Source of the DNA: Thermodesulfovibrionales bacterium
Lineage (GTDB): Bacteria > Nitrospirota > Thermodesulfovibrionia > Thermodesulfovibrionales > SM23-35
DNA: 10,492 nt
NCBI GenBank assembly: GCA_020053565.1
Contig: JAGVMY010000177.1
Span: 1-10,492 of the forward strand
Direction: 5' to 3'
Shown here: piece by piece, positions 1-6,989 of the stretch
Layout: every line of letters begins with the position of its first letter
Position numbering within the stretch: position 1 is the first letter of the stretch
Translations under genes and position numbers: made by a program
The notes under the pieces: model-generated
The model's input: only the letters and a program-made list of their open reading frames with translations
Told to the model about the DNA's origin: nothing
Databases searched by the model: none

Positions 1-1038
1 GAGATGACCTCAATGGAGCAGCGGTGGATTGCCATCAGGACAAAGGATTTCTGCGGGCCTGTAGATACCATTTCTGTAGCCTTCGGATGCATGATTACCA
101 ATGCTAAGGGCGAACGTGTCATGGAGGTACGCTATAAAGACGTAGGAGGAGACAAGGCTGCCCGTTTTTACCGCCTCAATGCACCAATGATGGAGTGGCT
201 TGAAGGCAGGGGACCTACCTATGTAGACACTACGATATTAAGCTCTGAAGAGGCAAAAGATCTGAGAAAAGATCTGCTGAATGAACGCCCATCATTTGTC
301 TTATTCCTCGCAAGCAGAGGACATGACATCACAAAGGAACCTGTTGAGATTTACGGCAGTGACCCTTACATAGTAGGTGGCCATACTGGAAGCGGCTATT
401 GGGTGGATATGAAGCGGATGACTACTGTTCCTGGACTTTTTGCAGCAGGTGAAACAGCAGGCGGAAATCCAAATAAATTCGTTGGTGGCTGTGCAGTTGA
501 AGGAAGACTATCTGCAAGAGGAGCCGTTGACTATATCGAGAAGACAACCCTGCCTCCATTAGATACAAAGCAAGTTGAAAAAGAAAAAGAACGTGTCTTT
601 GCTCCCTTTATGAGAGGGCCTGAATTTGATGGTGTTAACCCTATGGAGATGGAAGAGCGGATGCAGAGGCTCATGGATGAGTACGCCGGAGGGATTCACC
701 AGTTTTACCGGATGAATGAAGAGCGGCTTGATCATGCCCTCAAGAACATAAAGATGCTCCAGTATCAGACAAAGTACCTCTATGCAAAGGACCTCCATAG
801 CCTGATGAGTGCCCATGAGGTAAGTGATCGCCTCGATGTGGCTGAGGTTCTGGTGCATCACCTTAAATACAGAAAAGAGACACGCTGGCCAGGTTGGCAG
901 ACGCGTATGGATTATCCCGAAGTTGACCCAGACCTTGACTGCTTTGTCGAGAGTGTAAGAGATCCAAAGACCGGCGAAATCAAGATATTCACACAGCCTT
1001 TTGAGCAGTTAATACCGGGCGACCGGACTAAAGCATAA
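1..1038 (+). CDS. AprA-like adenylylsulfate reductase alpha subunit, C-terminal part (5' truncated by window edge)
   Basis: FAD-dependent oxidoreductase of the AprA / fumarate reductase flavoprotein superfamily. Canonical AprA interconverts APS with sulfite and AMP in the cytoplasm. The frame is open to base 1, so the N-terminal FAD-binding part lies outside; 345 residues remain of a protein that is usually about 620-670. Visible signatures are GGHTGSGYW (residues 126-134 counted from base 1), the FAD-contacting RMTTVPGLFAAGETAGG, KFVGGCAVEGRLSARGA, and the AprA-like C-terminal block ARDLH-type/AHEVSDRLDVAE, ETRWPGW, DYPEVD, CFVESVRDPKTGE. The His in GGHTG sits where I expect the substrate-site His of AprA (His398 in Archaeoglobus). 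The long insertion that canonical AprA carries between the Trp and RMTTV is missing, so this is a divergent branch and the substrate is not certain. It is followed after 16 bases by an AprB-like gene and then hdr genes, which supports a redox role with iron-sulfur partners. A fumarate-reductase-like enzyme with another substrate is the alternative. Confidence 0.8.
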   Translation, partial: EMTSMEQRWIAIRTKDFCGPVDTISVAFGCMITNAKGERVMEVRYKDVGGDKAARFYRLNAPMMEWLEGRGPTYVDTTILSSEEAKDLRKDLLNERPSFVLFLASRGHDITKEPVEIYGSDPYIVGGHTGSGYWVDMKRMTTVPGLFAAGETAGGNPNKFVGGCAVEGRLSARGAVDYIEKTTLPPLDTKQVEKEKERVFAPFMRGPEFDGVNPMEMEERMQRLMDEYAGGIHQFYRMNEERLDHALKNIKMLQYQTKYLYAKDLHSLMSAHEVSDRLDVAEVLVHHLKYRKETRWPGWQTRMDYPEVDPDLDCFVESVRDPKTGEIKIFTQPFEQLIPGDRTKA

Positions 1039-1040
1039 GA

Positions 1041-1047
1041 AAGGAGG
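1041..1047 (+). promoter_or_regulatory. Strong Shine-Dalgarno before the AprB-like gene
   Basis: AAGGAGG lies 7 bases before the ATG at 1055, a near-perfect anti-16S match. It is the clearest ribosome binding site in the window and fixes the start of the ferredoxin gene. The downstream operon members rely instead on overlapping stop/start codons. Confidence 0.8.
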
Positions 1048-1054
1048 AAAGAGT

Positions 1055-1381
1055 ATGCCACCAAAAGTTGACCGAGAAAAGTGTGACAGCTGCAAGGCTG
1101 AAAAAGAAAGCCTTTGCGAGCAGATATGTCCTGGTGACCTTATGACCCTTGATGAAGACAAAAAGGCATATTGCAGGATGCCGCGGGACTGCTGGGATTG
1201 CATGTCCTGTGTGAAGGCATGTCCCAAGGGTGCAATTGAGACCAGGATACCTTATCAATTAGGTTACCATGTGGCGAAGCTCATCCCGATGATGGGAACA
1301 AATACCATCACATGGACATGTATTGACATTAACGGAAAAGTGGAAAGGTTCCAGTATATCAATAGAGGCATGCTGGAGTAA
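1055..1381 (+). CDS. AprB-like ferredoxin with two [4Fe-4S] clusters (short form)
   Basis: Iron-sulfur beta subunit expected to pass electrons to or from the FAD of the preceding AprA-like protein. It has 108 residues with two cysteine sets: C10, C13, C21, C25 (the longer CxxC-x7-CxxxC spacing typical of AprB) and C46, C49, C52, C56 followed by Pro. The CWDC motif keeps Trp47 in the position of the AprB tryptophan proposed to sit between cluster and flavin (Trp48 in Archaeoglobus). Canonical AprB is about 150 residues, with a C-terminal tail that wraps around AprA. Here the protein stops soon after the sheet that follows the second cluster, so most of that tail is absent. Gene order is A then B, the reverse of the aprBA order known from sulfate reducers. 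The stop codon shares one base with the next ATG (TAATG). Assignment to AprB rests on cluster spacing, the CWDC motif and the neighbour; a generic ferredoxin is less likely. Confidence 0.8.
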   Translation: MPPKVDREKCDSCKAEKESLCEQICPGDLMTLDEDKKAYCRMPRDCWDCMSCVKACPKGAIETRIPYQLGYHVAKLIPMMGTNTITWTCIDINGKVERFQYINRGMLE

Positions 1382-3738
1382 TGCAGAAGATTGTACCTAA
1401 GACAGGGATTTTCATTTTTGATCAGGGGAAAAGGCTTGCGCGTTCCATAGACCTTGATGCAGTTATTCAGAGACTTGCGAGGATAAAGAATGTTACCCGC
1501 TGCGAGGTTTTGACTGACCTCGCAGCACCCCTCCCATCTATCAAGGAAGACTTCACCTCTGACAAGTTCAACAGAATTCTCTGGGTTGGTAAGTTTTCAG
1601 ATTATCAGAAAAAAACCATCCAGTCTGAACTCTCTTCTGCAGGATTAAATCCCTATATGTATGAATGGTGCGATCTTGAAGAGCAGGGAATCGGAACAAA
1701 GGGAGTGGATTCGGGCATACAAACTCAGAAGGCTATAATCCTTATCCAGATGACACTCGCAAGGACTCGCCTTCTTGAACCACTTGAGCCTTTGGAGCTC
1801 CCTGCAGTAGATGCTGCTCTTATTATTGGTGCAGGTGTGTCAGGCTTGCATACTGCAACATCTTTTATGGAACTTGGTAAAAAGGTATATCTTGTAGAGA
1901 AAGATAGCGGTGTTGGGGGGAAGGTCGCATCTCTCCACAGGCTTTATCCAAGGATCTGCGACCCACGTTGCGGACTCGAATTTGAGATACAGAAGATCAG
2001 AGAATCGGACATGATTGAGGTTCATACCCTTTCAAGGGTGAAGAGCCTTTTCGGAAGTCCCGGGAACTTTGATGTGAGAATAGAGAAGCAACCCCGCTAT
2101 GTCAGTGAAGAGAAATGTAATGCCTGCGGGGAATGTATGAAAGTCTGTCCGGCAGTCATCCCTGAAGAGCAAAGAAGTAGAGAGTCTGGTTTTATAAACG
2201 AGACTTCGCAGCAGGTGCTCAATTCACTGAAATCAGATAAAAAGGCAATACATCCTGCAGTGCCAATGACTTACCCTTCAACCTTTGTCATCGAGCGCCA
2301 ATATTGCCTTCCGGACTGCAGGGAATGTGCAAAGGCCTGTCCTGCACTGGCAGTGGAATTAGAACAAACTTCCTCTGAACTGGCATTCAAAGTCGGGGCT
2401 GTTATTATCACTACCGGATGGGATCCCTATCAGTTATCTAAAGTAGACGAATATGGCTATGGCATTTATCCCAATGTCATAAGCAATCTTGAAATGGAAC
2501 GCCTTTTAGAAGATCCACCAGTACTCAAGGAGATTGGTTTCATTCAGTGTGCAGGAAGCAGAGATGAAAGACACCTTCATTACTGCTCATCAGTATGCTG
2601 TTCAGTCAGCCTGAAGCAGGTACTTTTTTTAAAAGAAAAACTGCCTGATACGCTCTGTTACATATTTTATCAAGACATGAGGACTCCCGGCTTTGATGAA
2701 GAACTGTATCAAAAAGTGAAATCATTAAACAAAGTCATTTTTATTCGAGGAAATCCCTCTACAGTAAAGCCGGGCGATAACGGAAAACTCAGGATACATG
2801 CAGAAGATACCTTATCAGGAAAAGAGATTGATCTGAGCCTTGATCTCCTTGTACTTGCAGGCGGGATGATGCCCTCTCAAGGCTCTCTTGAGATTGCTCA
2901 ATTATTGAATCTTCCACAAAACAATTTTGGATTCTTTGAATCACACCTTCAATGCCATCCGGAAGAAAGTCAAAGAACAGGTATTCTTGTGGGCGGTGCC
3001 TGCCGCGGGCCAATGAATATATCTCAATCCATTGAATCAAGCCATCGTGCTGCAATGGAAGTTTTGCCGTTTCTCAACAGGACAATCCTGATAGAGCCAA
3101 AATATCCTGTATTAGATTTGACCAAGTGCGATAAATGCAAGCGTTGCATGGAAGAATGTCCTTTTTTAAGTTATGTCTTTGATGAAAATGGATTCCCTTC
3201 GCTTGACCTGACAAAATGCCGCCAGTGTGGAAACTGCATGGGAATTTGTCCTCTTATCGCAATATCTCTCCGCAATAATACGATAAAGCAGATTGCAGCA
3301 CAGGTGCAGGCAATCAAACCTTCATTTATAAGCAAAGAAGAACCTGTGATACTCGCCTTTCTCTGCGAGAATGACGCCTATCACGCTGCTCAATCAGCAG
3401 TTGAATATGGACTTCCTGTTCCTCCCAATGTTTTTTTTATCAAAGTCCCTTGTGCAGGCTCAGTGAATAATGCCTTAGTAGCAGATGCCCTTGCTTTCGG
3501 AATTGACGGCGTTCTAATTGCCGGTTGCAAGGATGGCCAGTGTCATTACGTAAAGGGGAACCAGCTTGTTAAAACACGGAGTGGAGACTTGTCTGATAAG
3601 CTTCAGAAGATGATGATAGACCCACAGAGGGTACGCTTTGAAAGCCTCGAAATTCGTGACTCAAAAAAATATGTGGAGCTGGTGAAATCGTATATTGAAG
3701 AACTGAGGGCAATGGGGCCTAATCCGTTTAAATCATGA
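1381..3738 (+). CDS. HdrA/QmoB-like flavo-iron-sulfur protein with C-terminal MvhD domain
   Basis: Central electron-transfer subunit of a heterodisulfide-reductase-like or Qmo-like complex, cytoplasmic, 785 residues. Residues 1-140 resemble the HdrA N-terminal domain (INPYMYEW-like and LLEPLEPL blocks), but its usual cysteines are gone; only C41 and C97 remain. FAD domain: GAGVSG at 150-155, VEKDSGVGGK ending at 181, then CDPRCG at 193-198. First ferredoxin insert: C246, C249, C252, C256 and C309, C313, C316, C320. Then the HdrA signature QCAGSRDE (389-396) and YCSSVCC (401-407). A second pair of [4Fe-4S] motifs is at C583/586/589/593 and C613/616/619/623. The C-terminal MvhD domain has C662, C691, C716 and C721 with GCKDGQCHY, as expected for a [2Fe-2S] cluster that connects HdrA to a hydrogenase or dehydrogenase partner. 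QmoB has the same HdrA-MvhD layout. Overlaps with the genes on both sides imply coupled translation. Whether it bifurcates electrons cannot be told from the sequence. Confidence 0.88.
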   Translation: MQKIVPKTGIFIFDQGKRLARSIDLDAVIQRLARIKNVTRCEVLTDLAAPLPSIKEDFTSDKFNRILWVGKFSDYQKKTIQSELSSAGLNPYMYEWCDLEEQGIGTKGVDSGIQTQKAIILIQMTLARTRLLEPLEPLELPAVDAALIIGAGVSGLHTATSFMELGKKVYLVEKDSGVGGKVASLHRLYPRICDPRCGLEFEIQKIRESDMIEVHTLSRVKSLFGSPGNFDVRIEKQPRYVSEEKCNACGECMKVCPAVIPEEQRSRESGFINETSQQVLNSLKSDKKAIHPAVPMTYPSTFVIERQYCLPDCRECAKACPALAVELEQTSSELAFKVGAVIITTGWDPYQLSKVDEYGYGIYPNVISNLEMERLLEDPPVLKEIGFIQCAGSRDERHLHYCSSVCCSVSLKQVLFLKEKLPDTLCYIFYQDMRTPGFDEELYQKVKSLNKVIFIRGNPSTVKPGDNGKLRIHAEDTLSGKEIDLSLDLLVLAGGMMPSQGSLEIAQLLNLPQNNFGFFESHLQCHPEESQRTGILVGGACRGPMNISQSIESSHRAAMEVLPFLNRTILIEPKYPVLDLTKCDKCKRCMEECPFLSYVFDENGFPSLDLTKCRQCGNCMGICPLIAISLRNNTIKQIAAQVQAIKPSFISKEEPVILAFLCENDAYHAAQSAVEYGLPVPPNVFFIKVPCAGSVNNALVADALAFGIDGVLIAGCKDGQCHYVKGNQLVKTRSGDLSDKLQKMMIDPQRVRFESLEIRDSKKYVELVKSYIEELRAMGPNPFKS

Positions 3739-4199
3739 AAGAGAGTGTGATAAAGCTTCCTCATACCGATACCATCCCCGAATCCTCTATCTGTGTGCAG
3801 TGTGGAAAATGCTCCTCTGGATGTCCTGTAGCATTTGAATCAGAACATTCTCCAAGAAAGGTTATCCGTTTTCTTCAGTGGGGCTGTCTAAAAGAAGCGA
3901 GCCAGAGTCCCTTTTTGTGGCTTTGTGCCTCATGCCAGGTCTGCACTGTCAGGTGTCCAAGGGGAGTAAATATTTCAAGCATTATGCTTTCCCTCCGTCG
4001 GATAGCACAACAACAAGGATGGGTTATGCCAGAAGAAAATCTTTCTTATTACAAGACCTTCATCAATATGATTAAAAAAAGAGGGAAAATAAGCGAACTC
4101 CGATTGGGATTAGCAACAGCACTTCATAAGATTCCTTCCCATCCCATAGAGGACATCGTATTGTTTTTCAAGCTACTGAAACGGGGAAAGTTGAGATGA
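3735..4199 (+). CDS. hdrC: HdrC-like iron-sulfur subunit
   Basis: Small electron-transfer subunit expected to carry electrons between HdrA and the catalytic HdrB, 154 residues, soluble. It has two classical [4Fe-4S] motifs, C20/C23/C26/C30 (CVQCGKCSSGCP) and C64/C67/C70/C74 (CASCQVCTVRCP), followed by the helical C-terminal part usual for HdrC. No transmembrane helices are present, in contrast to QmoC, where an HdrC-like part is fused to a membrane cytochrome b domain. The start overlaps the hdrA stop by four bases (ATGA), and the stop overlaps the hdrB start in the same way, so the three subunits are probably made in fixed proportion. Length and motif order match the HdrC family; it could equally be named after a QmoC replacement. 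Confidence 0.9.
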   Translation: MKESVIKLPHTDTIPESSICVQCGKCSSGCPVAFESEHSPRKVIRFLQWGCLKEASQSPFLWLCASCQVCTVRCPRGVNISSIMLSLRRIAQQQGWVMPEENLSYYKTFINMIKKRGKISELRLGLATALHKIPSHPIEDIVLFFKLLKRGKLR

Positions 4200-5044
4200 A
4201 CTACCTCTATTATCCGGGATGCAGCCTGAAAGGTGCTGCGATCGATTATGACGAGTCATTCCAGGCAGTAGCTTCTTCCCTTGGAATCGAGATTAAAGAG
4301 ATGAAGGATTGGGAGTGCTGTGGTGCAACAGTTGCCAAGTCTGTGGATGAGGGGCTATCAGAAACTCTTCCCTTGAGCACATTGAAGAATGCAGAAAAAG
4401 AAGAGAAGGATTTGCTTATGCTCTGCCCATCCTGTTATGTGAATCATCTACAGGTGAGTCTTAAAGCTAAAGAAAATGAAACATTCTTTGAGCAATACTC
4501 TTTCAATCAGGTTCCTGAAGTCAAACAGCTTCTTGAGGTGCTTGCCTTTGATGTTGGAGCTGAGGAAATAAAAAAGAAGATTATAAAACCCCTCAAAGGA
4601 ATCAAAGTCCTTCCTTATTATGGCTGTCTCACTGTGAGGCCCTTTCGCCTTGGTGGAAAGGAGAGCTACGAAAACCCAAAGGTAATGGAAAAAATAATAG
4701 AGGCAACGGGCGCTCAACCTGTCTTTTTTCCTTATAAAGTAGATTGCTGTGGAGGAACGTTACTTCTTTCTAAAGAGAAAACTGCACTTAAACTCTGTGC
4801 GTCAATCCTTAAACAGGCTAAAAAACTTTCTCCTGATTGCATTGTGGTAGCCTGCCCTCTATGCCACTTTATGCTCGATGCAAAACAGAGAACAATTGAA
4901 CGTGAGTTAAAAGAGAAGATTGATCTTCCGGTTCTTTACATCACGCAGTTACTCGGAATAGCATTGGGGATTGATTATAAAAAACTTGGTATCCAGAGAC
5001 TTGTCACGTCACCAAAGAGATTCCTTCAGAAAATAGGTGTCTAA
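4196..5044 (+). CDS. hdrB: HdrB-like subunit with two CCG domains
   Basis: Catalytic-type subunit of a heterodisulfide-reductase-like complex, 282 residues, soluble. Both CCG domains keep all ligands: C9, C41-C42-G, C77, C80 in the first and C144, C184-C185-G, C220, C223 in the second. The spacings fit the family rule C-x(31-39)-CC-x(34-36)-CxxC, known in methanogen HdrB to bind two non-cubane [4Fe-4S] clusters that reduce a disulfide. All ligands being intact argues that it is active on a disulfide or other thiol-type acceptor rather than being a degenerate electron carrier. The actual substrate is unknown; with AprAB-like partners, a thiol/disulfide or quinone-linked route could be used. 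The start follows a GGGGAAAG ribosome binding site and overlaps hdrC by four bases. It is the last gene of the plus-strand operon, 41 bases from the convergent channel gene. Confidence 0.9.
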   Translation: MNYLYYPGCSLKGAAIDYDESFQAVASSLGIEIKEMKDWECCGATVAKSVDEGLSETLPLSTLKNAEKEEKDLLMLCPSCYVNHLQVSLKAKENETFFEQYSFNQVPEVKQLLEVLAFDVGAEEIKKKIIKPLKGIKVLPYYGCLTVRPFRLGGKESYENPKVMEKIIEATGAQPVFFPYKVDCCGGTLLLSKEKTALKLCASILKQAKKLSPDCIVVACPLCHFMLDAKQRTIERELKEKIDLPVLYITQLLGIALGIDYKKLGIQRLVTSPKRFLQKIGV

Positions 5045-5085
5045 GCTTTTTACTGATTAAGAAGGAGCCGAAAATAACAACGGCA

Positions 5086-6264
5086 TTAATATTTCTTCTT
5101 CCCTAACGTTATCGGTTTTCCCTCAAAATTTTCCTTAAAACCATAGCGATCGAGCAGAAAGTCCCACAAGGGTTCATTCATGATTTTCAAGAGAGCTGAG
5201 TTGACCAGCTTCCTGAGAGGGCTGTCCGTCGGCATGCCAAAAGCAAAGCTAAGTCTCTTCAGATTAGTCGGGTAAATTGAAATCTTCTCCTTGTACTCAG
5301 TGTTTGCGTAATAGTGCAATGTTATTTCATCATACAAGAATCCTTTGATCCTTTTTTCCAGTAGTGCCTTCAAGACGTCTTCTTCCTCGGTAAAAAGGAT
5401 ATACTTTCCTCCTATACGTTCCAGAAGATGCTCGGGGACGCTCCCTCTGACTGTTCCGATCTTCATATTCTTGAGGGTATTGGCGTCAGTTGTCGTTACT
5501 CCAATCTGATGCAAGGTCAAGGAAGAGGAAAGTGATGCAATGAAAGCACTGAGCGCTACTGCACATACAAACATCCAGATGAGACCCAGTATCCGGCCAG
5601 TCAAAGATTTTATGTTGATCCCAAAACAAACGCCTGAAGCCAATGTTGAGCCAACCCAATAGATACCAGAACTGATGCCTTTAAGAAGTCCTCCACCAAA
5701 GTGTTCCGGATTATTCTTGTGTTCAGTCAGCCAGAATATGAAACCGATAATAACGAGCACGAGTAATAGGGATATGATAACTTTGAGTGTCCCCCAGGAA
5801 AGGAAAACACGTATTGCACTCCACCAGGGATGCTCGATGGCATGAGGCAGCGTCGCAACTGCCAGACGTGTGCTGCCGATGGGCACTGAGAAGTCAAAGT
5901 CTCTTTCGCGGTCGGCAGTTACAAACAGTGCTGCAATTGAGATATCTATCCTGCCATTTTTAAGCGATGCAAGCATTTCATCTAAGGTCATTTCTTTTAA
6001 TTCATAGTTCAGGTTCATGTCACGCGCTGCCTGGGACCATACATCAACGTTAAGGCCAGTCCATTCCCCGTTTTCACCCTTTATGGTGTAGGGAGGATCG
6101 TGCATAACGCCAACAACTATCTTCCTGTCCGGTGAATCAGAAGAGATACGCTCTGGTCCAGCCATGACGGCATTGCTATACATGAGCATAAAGAGTAGAA
6201 ATAATGCACAAAACCTGTTCATTAAGTAGGGGCTCTGTTCTTTTACCTTCTTTCTTTTCCTCAT
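5086..6264 (-). CDS. Bacterial ionotropic-glutamate-receptor-like channel (periplasmic solute-binding domain plus pore)
   Basis: Membrane protein built like the prokaryotic glutamate receptor GluR0, 392 residues. A positively charged start and hydrophobic stretch (about 16-34, ending AVMA) form a signal peptide. S1 of the bacterial type-3 solute-binding domain (about 48-145) has PPYTIKGENGEWTGLNVDVW and the ligand-arginine region VTADRERDFDFSVP. TM1 is about 160-179, the re-entrant pore helix about 193-213, and TM2 about 222-250 (SLTGRILGLIWMF, SAFIASLSSSLT). S2 (about 255-375) contains TVRGSVPE and the acidic ligand position YDE near 311-313. It is expected to bind an amino acid or similar solute in the periplasm and gate an ion pore as a tetramer. 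The pore lacks TVGYGD and reads STLASGVCFGINIK, so potassium selectivity is doubtful. The start is at 6264; an ATG at 6222 (residue 15) would give a shorter signal peptide and is a real alternative. It stands alone, convergent with hdrB. Confidence 0.8.
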   Translation of the reverse strand: MRKRKKVKEQSPYLMNRFCALFLLFMLMYSNAVMAGPERISSDSPDRKIVVGVMHDPPYTIKGENGEWTGLNVDVWSQAARDMNLNYELKEMTLDEMLASLKNGRIDISIAALFVTADRERDFDFSVPIGSTRLAVATLPHAIEHPWWSAIRVFLSWGTLKVIISLLLVLVIIGFIFWLTEHKNNPEHFGGGLLKGISSGIYWVGSTLASGVCFGINIKSLTGRILGLIWMFVCAVALSAFIASLSSSLTLHQIGVTTTDANTLKNMKIGTVRGSVPEHLLERIGGKYILFTEEEDVLKALLEKRIKGFLYDEITLHYYANTEYKEKISIYPTNLKRLSFAFGMPTDSPLRKLVNSALLKIMNEPLWDFLLDRYGFKENFEGKPITLGKKKY

Positions 6265-6311
6265 TTCAGTTCCATTGTGGAGTGGAATGTATCCCTCTTT
6301 TGATTTTCTCT

Positions 6312-6342
6312 ATTGTACATCAATTGATAATTCTACTTTCAA
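6312..6342 (-). promoter_or_regulatory. Possible promoter of the channel gene, with a 10-bp palindrome in its spacer
   Basis: On the minus strand TTGAAA (6342-6337) and TACAAT (6317-6312) are 19 bases apart, wider than ideal. The -35 half lies in the last codons of the toxin gene. The predicted transcript start would be near 6305, giving a leader of about 40 bases. The spacer contains the perfect palindrome ATCAATTGAT (6319-6328), which could be an operator. The match is modest and AT-rich sequence gives such boxes by chance. Confidence 0.25.
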
Positions 6343-6989
6343 ATCTTCAACGCTGTATCCAGGTCAAAAACAAACTGTTTGACATGGTCTTTGAAGAACT
6401 TTTTTATCTTATCCCAGCTTTGAGCCTTGCCTTTTATATACACTGGCTCTGGATTCGATTCAGCATCTGAAAAATACACGAGTGATTTTCCTATGTGAAC
6501 AGGATTCAACCTCTCCTTCCCGAACCGTTTTACCATGTGGTCAGCAATCTTGTGGAAAGGAATGTCCTGTAAAATGGAATAGAGATCTACAAAATCTCTT
6601 TTTGTTCCTCTCTGGCTGATGGCTATAATCTTCATCGAGGCAATGTCTAAAACCCCTGCAATTTTAATACCTTCACAAGTAATTGTTTTGTCTGAAAAAG
6701 GATAATCGTACTTGAGAAGTGGAATTTTTATGGCTTTTACTTCTGTAATCAGTGATCCTTCTTCCTCTGAAATAATACGAAAGGGCAGCTTTGTTTTTCT
6801 TATTGCTGAAATAACAGATTCAATATGAAACTCTTCATTGGTAAAAAAGTCTAAATCTGCTGATATCCTGTGGCCTATGTGGAAAGCTAATGCAGTGCCT
6901 CCTGCCAGTATTGCATGGTGCTTTAAGAGCATTTTCTTAAGTGCTCGTAAGACCTGCCAGCCTTCTTCTGGGAAACACTCCTTATGCAT
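6339..6989 (-). CDS. AbiEii/AbiGii-family nucleotidyltransferase toxin
   Basis: Putative toxin of a type IV-like AbiE or MenT-like toxin-antitoxin pair, 216 residues, cytoplasmic. Nucleotidyltransferase motifs are in the right order: AGGTALAFHIGHR (29-41), the metal-binding ADLDFF with D45 and D47, the D115-x4-K120 block (GVLDIASMKIIAISQRG) and K130-R-D-F-x-D-L-Y (130-137). Members of this family transfer nucleotides to RNA such as tRNA, or act in phage defence; the target here is unknown. The length of 216 residues is short compared with AbiEii proteins of about 300, as in many DUF6922-linked homologues. The start overlaps the antitoxin stop by 8 bases and has an upstream CGGGG that can serve as ribosome binding site. 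The overlap and the matching partner family support a functional pair. All catalytic positions seen are intact, with no sign of decay. Confidence 0.85.
   Translation of the reverse strand: MHKECFPEEGWQVLRALKKMLLKHHAILAGGTALAFHIGHRISADLDFFTNEEFHIESVISAIRKTKLPFRIISEEEGSLITEVKAIKIPLLKYDYPFSDKTITCEGIKIAGVLDIASMKIIAISQRGTKRDFVDLYSILQDIPFHKIADHMVKRFGKERLNPVHIGKSLVYFSDAESNPEPVYIKGKAQSWDKIKKFFKDHVKQFVFDLDTALKI

Noticed and set aside
4..6. ATG as the start of the AprA-like protein
   Set aside because: The frame is open through base 1 and the FAD-binding N-terminal half of the family is missing, so this Met is internal.
559..861. Minus-strand open frame of 100 codons inside the AprA-like gene
   Set aside because: It lies wholly within a gene with strong family motifs on the other strand; the product is low in complexity and matches no known family. 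The same reasoning excludes the other antisense frames within the operon and the ligase.
1381..3738. Reading the large protein as a glutamate synthase small subunit or NfnB-type flavoprotein
   Set aside because: The CAGSRD and YCSxVCC motifs, paired [4Fe-4S] motifs at both ends and the MvhD tail are specific to HdrA/QmoB.
5061..5101. Possible bidirectional terminator between hdrB and the channel gene (GCCG at 5067-5070, CGGC at 5081-5084, flanked by AAGAAG and CTTCTT)
   Set aside because: The core stem is only 4 bp with a 10-base loop, the outer arms are not continuous with it, and neither side has a proper T-run. Convergent genes need termination here, but this hairpin is too weak to call.
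5086..6264. Reading the protein as an ordinary ABC-transporter solute-binding protein
   Set aside because: Two hydrophobic helices and a re-entrant loop interrupt the solute-binding domain exactly where iGluR pores are inserted, and no permease or ATPase gene is adjacent.
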